Shown one piece after another: positions 20,978 to 30,816 of a stretch of DNA of 64,000 nucleotides (its first letter is position 1; each line of letters opens with the position of its first letter). Source of the stretch: an uncultured Nocardioides sp. (GTDB lineage: Bacteria; Actinomycetota; Actinomycetes; Propionibacteriales; Nocardioidaceae); assembly GCF_947489365.1 (NCBI RefSeq), contig NZ_CANLDB010000001.1, forward strand, positions 558,001 through 622,000, written 5' to 3'. The notes beneath the pieces were generated by a model that did not search any database, was not told the DNA's origin, and worked only from the letters and a program-made list of their open reading frames with translations. Both the position numbers and the translations under genes were made by a program.

Positions 20978-22027
20978 CTAGCCGCGGAAGGTCCCCATCC
21001 GCTCGCGGACCTCGGCGAGCGTCGCGTCGGCGATCTCGTTCGCGCGGGCGTTGCCGGCGGTGAGCACCTTGTCGACGTACGACGGGTCCGCTGCGAGCTC
21101 GGCGCGACGCTCCCGCAGCGGGGCGAAGAAGGTGTTCAGCGACTCGGTGACGCGCTTCTTCAGCGCGCCGCCCCCGCCGTCCCCGATCTCCTCGGCGATC
21201 GCGGCCGGGTCGCCGTCCTCGCAGAGCGCCGCGATGGTCAGCAGGTTCGACACCTCGGGCCGGTTCGCCGGGTCGTAGGTGATGTGGCGGTCGGAGTCGG
21301 TCTTCGCGCCCTTGACCTGCTTGGCCGTCTCGTCGGCACTCATGCGGAGCTCGACGACGTTGCCCTTCGACTTGCTCATCTTCGTGCCGTCGGTGCCGAG
21401 CAGCAGCGGGGTCGCGGAGAGCAGGGCCTCGGGCTCGGGGAACGTCTGCCCGTAGCGCTCGTTGAAGCGGCGCGCGACCACCCGGGTCTGCTCGATGTGG
21501 GGCAGCTGGTCCTTGCCGACCGGGACGACGTTGCCCTTGCAGAACAGGATGTCCGCGGCCTGGTGCACCGGGTAGGTGAGCATCAGCCCGCTGATGGAGG
21601 TGATGCCCGCGGTGGCGGCCTCGTCCTTGACCGTGGGGTTGCGCTGCAGCTCGGCCACGGAGACGAGGCTGAGGAACGGCAGCAGCAGCTGGTTCAGCGC
21701 CGGGACCGCGGAGTGCACGAAGATCGTGGACCGCTCCGGGTCGATGCCGGCGGCGAGCCCGTCGAGGAGCAGGTTGCGGGTGTTGCCGGCGATGTCGCCG
21801 GCGACCTCGCGGTCGGTGATGACCTGGTAGTCGGCGACGAGCACCATGATGTCCGCGCCGCTGGCTTGCAGGCGCAAGCGGTTCGCGATGGAGCCGAAGT
21901 AGTGCCCGACGTGCAGCGCGCCGGTGGGCCGGTCCCCGGTGAGCATCCGGAACCGCTCCGGGTGCTCGGCCAGGCGCTTCTCCAGGTCCTCGCTGCGGGT
22001 CAGGGACGCCTCGTACGACTCGGTCAC
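20978..22027 (-). CDS. trpS: Tryptophanyl-tRNA synthetase
   Basis: A 349-residue class Ic aminoacyl-tRNA synthetase that charges tRNA-Trp. The HIGH-like motif is GALHVGHYFGS and the KMSKS loop is GTDGTKMSKSKGN. Other family elements are SGLMLTYPVHQAADIL and VPVGKDQLPHIEQTR. The GTG at 22027 is preferred because TAGAGT stands 8 nt upstream and residues before it are not conserved. It diverges from the 2H phosphoesterase gene. Confidence 0.96.
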   Translation of the reverse strand: MTESYEASLTRSEDLEKRLAEHPERFRMLTGDRPTGALHVGHYFGSIANRLRLQASGADIMVLVADYQVITDREVAGDIAGNTRNLLLDGLAAGIDPERSTIFVHSAVPALNQLLLPFLSLVSVAELQRNPTVKDEAATAGITSISGLMLTYPVHQAADILFCKGNVVPVGKDQLPHIEQTRVVARRFNERYGQTFPEPEALLSATPLLLGTDGTKMSKSKGNVVELRMSADETAKQVKGAKTDSDRHITYDPANRPEVSNLLTIAALCEDGDPAAIAEEIGDGGGGALKKRVTESLNTFFAPLRERRAELAADPSYVDKVLTAGNARANEIADATLAEVRERMGTFRG

Positions 22028-22035
22028 GGACGCCG

Positions 22036-22041
22036 ACTCTA
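22036..22041 (-). promoter_or_regulatory. -10-like hexamer for leaderless trpS
   Basis: TAGAGT on the minus strand, 8 nt before the GTG start. No Shine-Dalgarno sequence in between. Confidence 0.5.
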
Positions 22042-22075
22042 CAAAGGCGTCGGCGGGGCCGGGCAGGCGAGGCAG

Positions 22076-22081
22076 TAAGGT
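22076..22081 (+). promoter_or_regulatory. -10-like hexamer for leaderless 2H phosphoesterase gene
   Basis: TAAGGT, 7 nt before the GTG at 22089. It is divergent to the trpS hexamer, 34 bp away. Confidence 0.45.
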
Positions 22082-22088
22082 GCGGCAG

Positions 22089-22616
22089 GTGCCCACCATC
22101 GGAGTCGCCGTCGCGATCCCGGAGCCGTGGGCGGCCCGCCTGCAGGACTACCGGGCAGGCCTCGGGGACGTCACCGCAGGCTCCATCCCCACCCACATCA
22201 CGCTCGTCCCGCCGACCGAGGTCGTCGACGAGGACCTCGACGCGCTCCACGACCACCTCGAGGCCGCGGCGTCCTCCCTCGACGCCTTCGAGGTCCACCT
22301 GCGGGGGACGGGGACGTTCCGCCCGGTCTCCCCGGTGGTCTTCGTGGCGCTCGCCTCGGGCATCGCCGGCTGCGAGGCCCTCGCGGACGCCGTCCGCACC
22401 GGCCCGCTCGACACCGCGCTCGAGTTCCCGTACCACCCGCACGTGACGGTGGCCCACCACCTGCCCGACGAGGTGCTGGACCGGGCGTACGCCGAGCTCG
22501 CCGACCTCGAGTGCCGCTTCGACGTCGAGGACTTCCACCTGTACGTCCACGACGAGCTGAGCGGCTGGCAGCCGGTCCGCGGCTTCCCGCTGCGTCGTGT
22601 CCCGGTGAGGACCTGA
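22089..22616 (+). CDS. 2'-5' RNA ligase / 2H phosphoesterase superfamily protein
   Basis: A 175-residue protein with two HxT motifs, HITLVPPTEVVDED near residue 38 and HVTVAHHLPDEVL near residue 120, that define the 2H superfamily acting on 2',3'-cyclic or 2'-5' phosphoesters of RNA or nucleotides. The physiological substrate is unknown. The GTG at 22089 follows TAAGGT by 7 nt. Its stop overlaps the ATG of the YihY gene (TGATG), so the two are coupled; the same gene order occurs in other actinobacteria near trpS. Confidence 0.85.
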   Translation: MPTIGVAVAIPEPWAARLQDYRAGLGDVTAGSIPTHITLVPPTEVVDEDLDALHDHLEAAASSLDAFEVHLRGTGTFRPVSPVVFVALASGIAGCEALADAVRTGPLDTALEFPYHPHVTVAHHLPDEVLDRAYAELADLECRFDVEDFHLYVHDELSGWQPVRGFPLRRVPVRT

Positions 22617-23665
22617 TGTCCGGCGTCGGCGACACCGTCCGCGTCCGCCTCAACGAGACCCGCACCCGTCGGCCCGCGGTGGACCACCTGCTCCGCACGC
22701 TGCAGCACTTCGGCCAGGTGCAGGGCACCGCCCACGCCGGCGGCGTCACCTTCTTCGGCTTCCTGTCGGTGTTCCCCCTGCTCGCGCTGGCCTTCTTCGC
22801 GCTGGGCCTGATCGCGAGCACGACGGGCGCGACGCTCGACCTGGTGCAGACGGTCAACGGGGTGGTGCCCGGCCTGATCGGCAGCGGCGAGGGTCAGATC
22901 CCGCTGTCGACCATCGAGTCCGCGGCCGGTGCCGCCCTGGGCATCGGTCTGGTCGGTCTGGTGTACGCCGGGCTGAACCTGCTGTCGGGGATGCGGACGG
23001 CGCTGCTCATCGTCTTCGAGCAGCCGGTCGACGAGCAGCCCAACTTCGTGATCGGCAAGCTCCGCGACCTGCTCGCCCTGCTCAGCCTGGGGGCGATCCT
23101 CCTGGTGAGCGTCGGCGTCTCCAGCGTGGTGAACCTGCTCTCGAGCTTCCTGCTGGGCCTCGTCGGCCTGGACGACGACCTCGCCTGGGCCCTGCGCCTG
23201 CTGACCGTGGTGATCGGCCTCGCGGCGTCCACTGTGCTCTTCTACGCGCTGTTCCGCGTGCTCGGCCGGCCGCTGGCGCCGAACCGGGCGCTGTGGCAGG
23301 GCGCCCTGCTCGGTGCGGTGGGCTTCGAGATCCTCAAGCAGCTCAGCGGCGTCCTCATCGGCTCGACGCAGAACCAGCCGGCGTTCGCCGTGTTCGGCGT
23401 GGCCCTGGTGCTGCTGGTGTGGATCAACTACTCGGCGCGGCTCATCCTCATCGCGGCGTCCTGGGTCCACACCAGCGACGGCGCGCGCCTGCTGCGGGAG
23501 AAGCGGACGGCCGAGGAGCAGGCCCGCCACGCCTCCACCGCGGTGGAGCTGCGCAAGCGTCCGCCGGCCCCCGCCTCGCCCGGGCCGCGCTCGTTCGGTG
23601 CCGGCGTGCTCAGCGCCCTGGGTGCCGTCTTCCTGCTCCAGCGACGCCGTCGCCGGGACCGGTGA
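22616..23665 (+). CDS. YihY/BrkB family inner-membrane protein
   Basis: A 349-residue membrane protein of the YihY/virulence-factor BrkB family (once mis-assigned as RNase BN). Six helices are visible between about residues 35 and 285, including FFGFLSVFPLLALAFFALGL and ALGIGLVGLVYAGLNLLSGM, plus the conserved VLLVWINYSARLILIAASWV near the end. A basic, Pro-rich cytoplasmic tail ends in RRRRRDR. Function is unresolved in the family. The start codon overlaps the upstream stop. Confidence 0.88.
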   Translation: MSGVGDTVRVRLNETRTRRPAVDHLLRTLQHFGQVQGTAHAGGVTFFGFLSVFPLLALAFFALGLIASTTGATLDLVQTVNGVVPGLIGSGEGQIPLSTIESAAGAALGIGLVGLVYAGLNLLSGMRTALLIVFEQPVDEQPNFVIGKLRDLLALLSLGAILLVSVGVSSVVNLLSSFLLGLVGLDDDLAWALRLLTVVIGLAASTVLFYALFRVLGRPLAPNRALWQGALLGAVGFEILKQLSGVLIGSTQNQPAFAVFGVALVLLVWINYSARLILIAASWVHTSDGARLLREKRTAEEQARHASTAVELRKRPPAPASPGPRSFGAGVLSALGAVFLLQRRRRRDR

Positions 23666-23672
23666 GCCGCCG

Positions 23673-23924
23673 ATGAGGTTCGAGCGTCGTCACGCCGTCC
23701 TGCTGCTGGCCGTCGCGGCCTGGACCGTCCTGTCCTTCGGCAACTTCGCGATGAACCTGTACGGCGCCTGGTCGGCCGGCGAGGACCGCGCGACGTCGTA
23801 CTGGGTCGCCCACACGATCCTCATCGTCGTGAACATGGTGATCGCCGTCCTCCTCGGCTCGCTGGGGTGGCGCGCCTGGCGCGCCACCGGCCGCCGCGCC
23901 GGCCGGACCCCCGTCGACGCCTGA
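23673..23924 (+). CDS. SCO4848-like small membrane protein
   Basis: An 83-residue protein with two helices (HAVLLLAVAAWTVLSFGNFA and VAHTILIVVNMVIAVLLGSL) and a basic C-terminus. It matches the SCO4848 family, which in Streptomyces also accompanies a YihY gene. It starts 7 bp after the YihY stop. No function is known. Confidence 0.8.
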   Translation: MRFERRHAVLLLAVAAWTVLSFGNFAMNLYGAWSAGEDRATSYWVAHTILIVVNMVIAVLLGSLGWRAWRATGRRAGRTPVDA

Positions 23925-23953
23925 CACGGCGGCGGTCTGCGGCCAGACGCCAC

Positions 23954-23998
23954 ATGGAGTGGCTTTGCAGCGCCTGGAGCGCTGAGGAGCCACTCCAT
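23954..23998. repeat. Nested hairpin between SCO4848-like gene and sdhB
   Basis: Outer arms ATGGAGTGGCT (23954-23964) and AGCCACTCCAT (23988-23998) are a perfect 11-bp match. They enclose inner arms CAGCGC (23968-23973) and GCGCTG (23979-23984). The arm-within-arm form matches other junction palindromes in this window but the sequence is unrelated. Confidence 0.75.
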
Positions 23999-24050
23999 CC
24001 CGTCATCGCCGGACCGGCCCGACCGACGAGTCACCGGGTCGCACGACGAA

Positions 24051-24087
24051 GGCCGCGACGCGCCGTGGGTGACGGCGTGTCGCGGCC
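24051..24087 (-). terminator. Terminator hairpin for the sdh operon
   Basis: A 16-bp stem, GGCCGCGACGCGCCGT (24051-24066) with ACGGCGTGTCGCGGCC (24072-24087), has one G-T wobble and a 5-nt loop, 39 bp beyond the sdhB stop. Confidence 0.8.
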
Positions 24088-24125
24088 TCGCGTGGTGCTG
24101 GGCGGTGCGGGTGGCTGCGCCGGGC

Positions 24126-24869
24126 TCAGTGCCCGTGGCGGATGGCGGTGCGCAGGTCCTTGTTGAGCTGGGAGATCACGTCGAGCGGGATCTCCTTCGG
24201 GCAGGCGGCGGTGCACTCACCGATGTTGGTGCAGCCGCCGAAGCCCTCGGCGTCGTGCTGCGCCACCATGCTGGCGACGCGGCCGTCGCGCTCGGGCTGG
24301 CCCTGGGGGAGCTCGCCGAGGTGGGTGATCTTCGCGCCGAGGAACAGCGACGCGGAGCCGTTCGGGCACGCCGCGACGCAGGCGCCGCAGCCGATGCAGG
24401 TCGCCACGTTGAAGGCGCGGGTGGCCTTGTCGCGGGGCGCGGGCACCGAGTTGGCCTCCGGCGCGGAGCCGGTGTTGGCGGAGATGTAGCCGCCGGCCTG
24501 GATGATCCGGTCGAACGCCGACCGGTCGGTGACGAGGTCCTTGATCACCGGGAACGCGTCGGCGCGCCACGGCTCGATGGTGATCGTCTGCCCGTCCTTG
24601 AAGGACCGCATGTGCAGCTGGCAGGTGGTGGTGACCTCGGGGCCGTGCGCCTGGCCGTCGATCATCAGCGCGCACGAGCCGCAGATGCCCTCACGGCAGT
24701 CGTGGTCGAACGCCACCGGCTCCTCGCCGGTCTCGTTCAGCTGCTCGTTGAGGACGTCGAGCATCTCGAGGAAGCTCATGTCCTCGCTGACGCCGCCCAG
24801 CTCGTAGGTCTTGAGGCCACCCTTGTCGGCGGGGTTCTGCTGGCGCCAGATCTTCAGGGTCAGGTTCAC
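24126..24869 (-). CDS. sdhB: Succinate dehydrogenase iron-sulfur subunit
   Basis: A 247-residue subunit holding the electron-transfer clusters of complex II. Cluster ligands are CREGICGSC (2Fe-2S), [12 protein letters not shown] (4Fe-4S) and [12 protein letters not shown] (3Fe-4S). The GTG start at 24869 overlaps the sdhA stop (GTGA), indicating coupling. The Met-Lys-rich 400-residue class of SdhB is not involved; this is the B-type quinone reductase branch common in actinobacteria. Confidence 0.96.
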   Translation of the reverse strand: MNLTLKIWRQQNPADKGGLKTYELGGVSEDMSFLEMLDVLNEQLNETGEEPVAFDHDCREGICGSCALMIDGQAHGPEVTTTCQLHMRSFKDGQTITIEPWRADAFPVIKDLVTDRSAFDRIIQAGGYISANTGSAPEANSVPAPRDKATRAFNVATCIGCGACVAACPNGSASLFLGAKITHLGELPQGQPERDGRVASMVAQHDAEGFGGCTNIGECTAACPKEIPLDVISQLNKDLRTAIRHGH

Positions 24870-26890
24870 TTGTAGCTCCGCTGCTTCATCTCGATGGCGG
24901 TGTAGATCAGGTCCTCCTTGTGGAGCACGGGCGAGCCGTCCTCGCCGCCGAACTCCCAGGCCGCGACGTAGGCGAACTCCTCGTCGTGACGCAGCGCCTC
25001 GCCCTCCTCGGTCTGCGACTCGGCGCGGAAGTGGCCGCCGCAGGACTCGCGGCGGTTCAGGGCGTCGATGCACATGAGCTCGCCGAGCTCGATGAAGTCG
25101 GCGACGCGGCCGGCCTTCTCGAGGCTCTGGTTGAGCGAGTCGGCGGTGCCGAGGACCTTGAGGTCGGTCCAGAAGTCCTTCTTCAGCTCTCGGATCATGT
25201 CGATCGCCTTGCGCAGGCCCTCCTCGGAGCGCTCCATGCCGCAGTACTCCCACATGATGTGGCCGAGCTCGCGGTGGTAGGAGTCCGCCGAGCGGCTGCC
25301 GTTGATCGACAGGAAGGTCTCGACGCGCTTCTCGACGGAGCGGCGGGCCTCGACGACGGCCTCGTCGTCCTCGGTGATCTTCTCGAACGGACCGTCGGCG
25401 AGGTAGTCGCGGATGGTGTTCGGCAGGACGAAGTAGCCGTCGGCCAGGCCCTGCATCAGCGCGGACGCGCCGAGGCGGTTGGCGCCGTGGTCGGAGAAGT
25501 TCGCCTCGCCGGTGACGAACAGGCCGGGGATGTTGGACTGCAGGTGGTAGTCCACCCACAGCCCGCCCATCACGTAGTGCACGGCGGGGTAGATGCGCAT
25601 CGGCACCTCGTACGGGTTCTCACCCGTGATCCGCTCGTACATGTCGAAGAGGTTGTCGTACTTCTCCTTCACGACGTCCGCGCCCATGCGCTCGATCGCG
25701 TCGGTGAAGTCGAGGTAGACGCCGCGGCGGAAGTCGCCCACGAGCGGGCCGACGCCGCGGCCCTCGTCGCAGACGTTCTTCGCCTGGCGGGAGGCGATGT
25801 CGCGGGGGACCAGGTTGCCGAACGCCGGGTAGATCCGCTCCAGGTAGTAGTCGCGGTCCTCCTCGGGGATGTCGCGGGGGTCCTTGTCGCAGTCCTCGAC
25901 CTTCTTGGGCACCCAGATGCGGCCGTCGTTGCGGAGCGACTCGCTCATCAGCGTCAGCTTCGACTGGTGCTCGCCGGAGACGGGGATGCAGGTCGGGTGG
26001 ATCTGCGTGTAGCAGGGGTTCGCCATGTAGGCGCCCTTGCGGTGCGCGCGCCACGTGGCGGTGACGTTGCAGCCCATCGCGTTGGTGGAGAGGAAGAAGA
26101 CGTTGCCGTAGCCGCCGGAGGCGAGGACGACGGCGTCCGCGAGGTGGGTCTCGATCTCGCCGGAGACGAGGTCGCGGGCGACGATGCCGCGGGCCACGCC
26201 GTCCTTGACGATCAGCTCGAGCATCTCGTGGCGGGTGTACTGCGTGACGGTGCCGGCGGCGACCTGGCGCTCCATGGCCTGGTAGGCGCCGAGGAGCAGC
26301 TGCTGGCCCGTCTGGCCGCGGGCGTAGAACGTGCGGGACACCTGCACGCCACCGAAGGAGCGGTTGTCGAGCAGGCCGCCGTACTCGCGGGCGAAGGGGA
26401 CGCCCTGCGCGACGCACTGGTCGATGATGTTCGTGCTGACCTCGGCCAGGCGGTAGACGTTCGACTCGCGGCTGCGGTAGTCGCCGCCCTTGACGGTGTC
26501 GTAGAAGAGACGGAAGACGGAGTCGCCGTCCTCCTTGTAGTTCTTCGCCGCGTTGATGCCGCCCTGGGCAGCGATCGAGTGGGCGCGCCGCGGGGAGTCC
26601 TGGTAGCAGAAGGACTTCACGTTGTAGCCGGCCTCGCCGAGCGTGGCGGCGGCCGCGCCGCCGGCCAGGCCGGTGCCGACGATGATCACGTCGAGCTTGC
26701 GCCGGTTGGCCGGGTTGACCAGGCGGTTCTCGAAGCGGCGGGTGGTCCAGCGGTCCGCGATGGGACCGGTGGGCGTCACCGGGTCGACGAGCGGCTCGCC
26801 GGCGACGTAGTAGCCGTGGGCGTCGTCGGAGGTCTGCTTCGCCGCCTGGTTCAGCGGCGAGGAGCCGTCGTGGAGGGTGGAACCGGCCAT
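24866..26890 (-). CDS. sdhA: Succinate dehydrogenase flavoprotein subunit
   Basis: A 674-residue catalytic subunit. The FAD site is [20 protein letters not shown], and the covalent-FAD histidine is in [14 protein letters not shown]. Active-site segments are [16 protein letters not shown] and [20 protein letters not shown]. The N-terminus carries a longer leader ([19 protein letters not shown]) than E. coli SdhA, as in other B-type enzymes. It oxidises succinate produced by SucCD. sdhC lies 56 bp upstream in the same operon. Confidence 0.97.
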   Translation of the reverse strand: MAGSTLHDGSSPLNQAAKQTSDDAHGYYVAGEPLVDPVTPTGPIADRWTTRRFENRLVNPANRRKLDVIIVGTGLAGGAAAATLGEAGYNVKSFCYQDSPRRAHSIAAQGGINAAKNYKEDGDSVFRLFYDTVKGGDYRSRESNVYRLAEVSTNIIDQCVAQGVPFAREYGGLLDNRSFGGVQVSRTFYARGQTGQQLLLGAYQAMERQVAAGTVTQYTRHEMLELIVKDGVARGIVARDLVSGEIETHLADAVVLASGGYGNVFFLSTNAMGCNVTATWRAHRKGAYMANPCYTQIHPTCIPVSGEHQSKLTLMSESLRNDGRIWVPKKVEDCDKDPRDIPEEDRDYYLERIYPAFGNLVPRDIASRQAKNVCDEGRGVGPLVGDFRRGVYLDFTDAIERMGADVVKEKYDNLFDMYERITGENPYEVPMRIYPAVHYVMGGLWVDYHLQSNIPGLFVTGEANFSDHGANRLGASALMQGLADGYFVLPNTIRDYLADGPFEKITEDDEAVVEARRSVEKRVETFLSINGSRSADSYHRELGHIMWEYCGMERSEEGLRKAIDMIRELKKDFWTDLKVLGTADSLNQSLEKAGRVADFIELGELMCIDALNRRESCGGHFRAESQTEEGEALRHDEEFAYVAAWEFGGEDGSPVLHKEDLIYTAIEMKQRSYK

Positions 26891-26946
26891 GGTGATCGCT
26901 CCCTGGTGGTGGATCGGGTGGGGCGGATGGTTCGGGTGCTGCGCTG

Positions 26947-27642
26947 CTAGGAGATGACGCCCGCGAGGACGAACACCGGGATCAGTGAGTAGCCGCCGGC
27001 AATGACGACGGCCAGGAGGTACCCGAGGAGGTTGGCGTTGCGACGGGCGGACGCGGTGTTCGTGAGCCCGAGCGTCTGCGCGGCGCTCCAGGTGCCGTGG
27101 CGCAGGTGCATGGCGAGGGCGGCCATCGCGACCAGGTAGATCGCGGAGACCCACCAGATCTCGAAGCTGCCCACGAGGCGCTCGTACGGCGAGTCGGAGT
27201 TGCTGCCCGGCGTCACGACGCGCAGCGTGAAGTGGAGGATGTGGAAGACGATGAACAGCAGTAGGGCGGTGCCGCCCCAGCGCATCGTCTTGCTCGACCA
27301 GGTCGAGTTCACCCGCTTCGTGACGGCGTACTTCGTCGTCCGCGCCTTGCCGGCCCGCGCCCACAGCGTGTACGCCGCGTACACGTGCACCGCGAGCGCG
27401 ACCAGCAGCACGATCCGGATGATCCAGAGCAGGCCGGAGTACGGCAGCAGGGGCTCACCGATGGTGCGCAGGTGCTCGGCGTAGGAGTCGAACGCCTCCT
27501 GGCCGCTGAAGGCCTTGAGGTTGCCGTACATGTGCGCCAGCACGTAGCCGATGAAGATCAGACCCGAGAGGGCCATCAGCAGCTTCAGCGCGATGGTCGA
27601 CCGGGACGACCTCTTGTTCTTGACCGCAGTCACAGTTGCCAC
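26947..27642 (-). CDS. sdhC: Succinate dehydrogenase cytochrome b subunit (fused five-helix type)
   Basis: A 231-residue membrane anchor with five helices, the cytochrome b556/b558 single-subunit type that replaces separate SdhC and SdhD. Candidate haem-ligand histidines are in [31 protein letters not shown] and AMHLRHGTW. The start is GTG 27642, with TACCGT 7 nt upstream. No sdhD gene is present, consistent with the type. First gene of the operon. Confidence 0.93.
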   Translation of the reverse strand: MATVTAVKNKRSSRSTIALKLLMALSGLIFIGYVLAHMYGNLKAFSGQEAFDSYAEHLRTIGEPLLPYSGLLWIIRIVLLVALAVHVYAAYTLWARAGKARTTKYAVTKRVNSTWSSKTMRWGGTALLLFIVFHILHFTLRVVTPGSNSDSPYERLVGSFEIWWVSAIYLVAMAALAMHLRHGTWSAAQTLGLTNTASARRNANLLGYLLAVVIAGGYSLIPVFVLAGVIS

Positions 27643-27649
27643 GGCCCGT

Positions 27650-27655
27650 ACGGTA
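27650..27655 (-). promoter_or_regulatory. -10-like hexamer for sdhC
   Basis: TACCGT on the minus strand, 7 nt before the GTG, with CTGACC about 15 nt further upstream as a possible -35. Confidence 0.45.
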
Positions 27656-27749
27656 CCCCCGCGCCTGGCCGGTCAGACCATCCGTGGTCGTGAGGCGACA
27701 GTCACACAGGGGACCCTCACCGGCCCCGTCCGAGGGCGTCGGAGCAGCG

Positions 27750-28823
27750 TCAGGCGGCGTCGGCCCCGGCCGCGTCGAGGACGGCCGGCAGGTGCACCGC
27801 CAGGAGCTCGGCGGTGGCGTCCGCCCAGGTCCGTCGTACGGCGTGGGCCCGGGCGCGGGCGCCCATCGCGGTGAGCTCCGGGGTGGTCGCGGCGCGGGCG
27901 AGGCGGCCCAGGCATCGGGCCATCGCCCCCGGGTCCGCGGGGTCGTAGAGCAGGCCGGTGCGGCCGTCGAGGACGATCTCCGCCGCGGCGCCCCGGGCGG
28001 GGGCGACGACGGGGACGCCGCTGGCGGCGGCCTCCCGCAGCACGGGCGCGCAGGTCTCCTGCTCGCCGGGGTGGACGAGCACGTCGAGGCTGGCCAGGGC
28101 GGTGGCCAGGTCGCCGCCGGTGACGGTCCCGGTCATCTGCGCCTGCGGCAGCCGCTGCCGCAGCCAGTCGCGCTGCGGCCCGTCGCCGACGAGCACGGGC
28201 CGGACGCCGGGGACCCGGGCCACCTCGGGCAGCGCCCGGACGCCGTGGCGGCGGTGCAGCCCGCCGACGTACCCGACCACGAGCCGGGGCCCACCGCGGG
28301 AGCGCGCCAGCGACCAGCGGTCGTGGAGCCAGGGGTCGCGCAGCTGCGGGCCGAACATCGCGGGGTCGACGCCGGGCAGCCACAGGTGCGACTCGACGTC
28401 GAGCGAGGCGAGGCGGTCGCGGACCCAGGCGGCGCTGACCACGATCCGGTCGGAGCGCTCGGCGACCTTCGTGCGCCAGGACGTGAGCCCGGCGTCCGGG
28501 GCGGCCGCGAGCTGCGCCGTCAGGGTCGGTACGCCGGCCCGCCGGGCGTGCTTGAGCGCCTTGCGGCCCAACGTGCCGGGGGAGTGCACCTGCACGACGT
28601 CGGGCCCGAAGCGGTCGAGGGCGCGCTGGGCCTGGCCGCCGGGGCGGTCCCGCATGCGCACCCGCTCGACGCGGGCGCCGCGGTAGGTGGCGAGGCCCGG
28701 GCCGGGGGCGAGCACCTGGACGGTGTGGCCCTCGTCGACGAAGCGGTCCGCGACCTGCCGCACGGTGCCGGTCGCGGCGTCGACGGCGGGGTAGAAGGAC
28801 TCGGTGACCAGCATGACCCGCAT
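27750..28823 (-). CDS. Glycosyltransferase family 4 (GT-B fold)
   Basis: A 357-residue retaining glycosyltransferase. The N-terminal domain starts MRVMLVTESFYPAVDAATGT, with DVVQVHSPGTLGRKAL as the acceptor-side element. The C-terminal domain has VGYVGGLHRRHGVRALPEV, LVGDGPQRDWLRQRL and the E-x7-E motif in HPGEQETCAPVLREAAASG. This is the PimB/MgtA-like subgroup that uses GDP-mannose or UDP-sugars for envelope glycolipids in actinobacteria. The precise donor is not readable from the sequence. ATG 28823 gives the standard start. Confidence 0.85.
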   Translation of the reverse strand: MRVMLVTESFYPAVDAATGTVRQVADRFVDEGHTVQVLAPGPGLATYRGARVERVRMRDRPGGQAQRALDRFGPDVVQVHSPGTLGRKALKHARRAGVPTLTAQLAAAPDAGLTSWRTKVAERSDRIVVSAAWVRDRLASLDVESHLWLPGVDPAMFGPQLRDPWLHDRWSLARSRGGPRLVVGYVGGLHRRHGVRALPEVARVPGVRPVLVGDGPQRDWLRQRLPQAQMTGTVTGGDLATALASLDVLVHPGEQETCAPVLREAAASGVPVVAPARGAAAEIVLDGRTGLLYDPADPGAMARCLGRLARAATTPELTAMGARARAHAVRRTWADATAELLAVHLPAVLDAAGADAA

Positions 28824-28897
28824 GGCGCCAGCCTCACGGGTGCGCGCGTCCGGGGTGCGACGAATGCGCGACCCGGGGGTGAACCCTCGGCTGGCGC

Positions 28898-29848
28898 TCA
28901 GGGCCGGTCGTCGGGGTCGGGGAGTCCGCGGCTCCCGACGGGCGCGGCGAGGGTGCCGGGCGGCGGGACGACGCGGATGGGGTCCTCGACGACGCCGGAG
29001 GCGAACGCGCTGACCACGGCCACGGCGACGATCGCGGCGGCGTGGATGAGCAGCCAGGCGATGATCGCGAACGCCACCCCGATGACGCCGTACCGGTCGG
29101 CGTTGCGCTCCAGCAGGACGGGCATGGCCGTGCCGGCGACCCAGCCGGTGGCGACCTGCAGGATCCCCGCGAACACGGCCCCGCGGCGCAGCACGCCCCA
29201 GGGCACCGCGCGCTGCAGCAGGACCCACAGCGTCAGCCACCAGAACGCCGTGTAGACGAGCAGCTGGGCGGCCACCGTCGCGGCGACCGCCCCGAGCAGC
29301 GCGTCCAGGCCGCGACCCGCCAACCATCCGGGCAGCCAGGTCGACGTCCCGAGCATCGCGACGATGATGACGAGCCCGGCCGTGCCCGACAGCGCCGCGG
29401 TGAAGCCGAGGGTGGGGCGGCGCCAGGCGTGCTCGAAGGTACGGCGCAGCGAGCGGTTGAAGGCCGTGAACGAGACCACCAGCAGCACCCCGCTGACCAG
29501 CCCGACCCCGGTCGTCGTGCCGTCGGGCTGCGGCTGGGCGAAGAGCGCCTGGATCGTCGCGGCCACGTCGGCGTCGACGTCGTACCGGTCGATGAGGAGG
29601 TCGGAGAACTGCGCGCTCTCGCCCCGGGTCCAGACCGAGGCGAGGACCGAGACCAGCACGATCGTGAAGGGGACGACGGCGAAGAACGCCTGCCCGGCGA
29701 GCAGGAACACCCGGTCGCGGGTCTCGACGCTGATCAGGACGAACAGCAGGCGGGTGGCAGGGCCCCCGTCGGCCACCCGGGCGTCGAGGCGGGCCCGGCG
29801 CGCGGCCTTGCGGGCGTCGCGGGAGGGTTTCCGCGCCCCCTCGCTCAC
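28898..29848 (-). CDS. YihY/YhjD-like inner-membrane protein
   Basis: A 316-residue membrane protein, second YihY-type paralogue in the window. The basic N-terminus (SRDARKAARRARLDARV) precedes about six helices (FLLAGQAFFAVVPFTIVLVS; AFAIIAWLLIHAAAIVAVAV). It is more divergent than the gene at 22.6 kb and resembles YhjD-type members. GTG 29848 overlaps the upstream stop (GTGA). No substrate or partner is known. Confidence 0.78.
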   Translation of the reverse strand: MSEGARKPSRDARKAARRARLDARVADGGPATRLLFVLISVETRDRVFLLAGQAFFAVVPFTIVLVSVLASVWTRGESAQFSDLLIDRYDVDADVAATIQALFAQPQPDGTTTGVGLVSGVLLVVSFTAFNRSLRRTFEHAWRRPTLGFTAALSGTAGLVIIVAMLGTSTWLPGWLAGRGLDALLGAVAATVAAQLLVYTAFWWLTLWVLLQRAVPWGVLRRGAVFAGILQVATGWVAGTAMPVLLERNADRYGVIGVAFAIIAWLLIHAAAIVAVAVVSAFASGVVEDPIRVVPPPGTLAAPVGSRGLPDPDDRP

Positions 29849-30816
29849 CCGCCCAGGTCGGCGAGCCGCACCGGCACCACCGAGGTGAGCGGGACCGCCA
29901 GGTCGATCGCGTCGTCGTCGTTGACGCCGAGGTCGGCGGAGGCGAGGACGAGCCCGTCGCAACCGGGGCTGAGGTGGACGACGTCGCCGAGGTCGGTGCG
30001 CAGGGCGACGTAGCCGGCGCCCTCGCCGGCGGTCAGGTCGCAGGCGCCGGCCTTCGGCTCCGGAGCCTCGTCCCAGGCGCTCGTCAGGTCGTCGAGCGCG
30101 GCGCCCTCGAGGGCCTCCGGGGACGCGTCGGGGGAGGAGCAGAGGGCCGCCTCGGTGATCTGCTCGCGTCCGGGGACGACGGGCGCGGTGGCGGCGGGGG
30201 CCTCGCAGGTCAGCTCGGCCTCGGTCGCGGCGGCGGGGGGCTCGTAGGTGCCCTGCTGCCGCTGACCGTCCAGGGCCTCGAGGAACGTGGAGACCAGCCC
30301 GACCCCGGAGACGGTCCTCGTGCCGGACAGGATCCCGGCGCAGACGCCGGTGCGGACGTCGACCTGGCGGCCGTCGGTGGTCTCCATGACGAGGACCGTG
30401 GTCGGCGCGCCGCCGCCGGCCGCGGCGCAGAGGTCGGTGTCGGCGGCGGGCAGGTCCTCGATCGCCCGGGCGAACGCGCCGACGCCCTCGACGAGCGCAT
30501 CGGCGGGCACCTCGGACGCGTCCTCACCGCAGAGCCGGACGGCGACTACGCGATCCAGGGGCGGCAGCTCGAGGCCCGCCTGTGCCGGGTTCGGGAGCGG
30601 GTCGGGGCACGCGGCGGCGGCGTACGGCGCGTCGACCTGCTCCGCGGCGTCGGCGGACTCGCCGTCCCCGGTGCTCCCGTCGGTGCTCTCGCCGGAGGTC
30701 GGGGCGGGGGCGTCGTCCCCGCCGGAGGCCAGGACGCTGATGCCGGCCGCGATCGCGCCGACGACCAGCACCACCGCCAGCAGCGCGGCGATCGTCTTCG
30801 TGCGGGCCTGGGTCAT
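29845..30816 (-). CDS. Exported protein with an internally duplicated cysteine-containing domain
   Basis: A 323-residue protein with one N-terminal helix (TIAALLAVVLVVGAIAAGIS), then an acidic Ser/Thr/Gly linker and two homologous domains, about residues 70-170 and 190-300. Matching features in each copy are an LC pair near the start (AVRLCGEDASEVPADALVEG and AALCSSPDASPEALEGAALD), a second Cys (TDLC; GACDL) and a third (TGVCAGIL; PGCDGLVL), each after a short hairpin of the form DGRQVDVRTG or LGDVVHLSPG. I do not recognise the family. It is coupled by overlap to the downstream YhjD-like gene, so a joint envelope role is possible. Confidence 0.65.
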   Translation of the reverse strand: MTQARTKTIAALLAVVLVVGAIAAGISVLASGGDDAPAPTSGESTDGSTGDGESADAAEQVDAPYAAAACPDPLPNPAQAGLELPPLDRVVAVRLCGEDASEVPADALVEGVGAFARAIEDLPAADTDLCAAAGGGAPTTVLVMETTDGRQVDVRTGVCAGILSGTRTVSGVGLVSTFLEALDGQRQQGTYEPPAAATEAELTCEAPAATAPVVPGREQITEAALCSSPDASPEALEGAALDDLTSAWDEAPEPKAGACDLTAGEGAGYVALRTDLGDVVHLSPGCDGLVLASADLGVNDDDAIDLAVPLTSVVPVRLADLGG

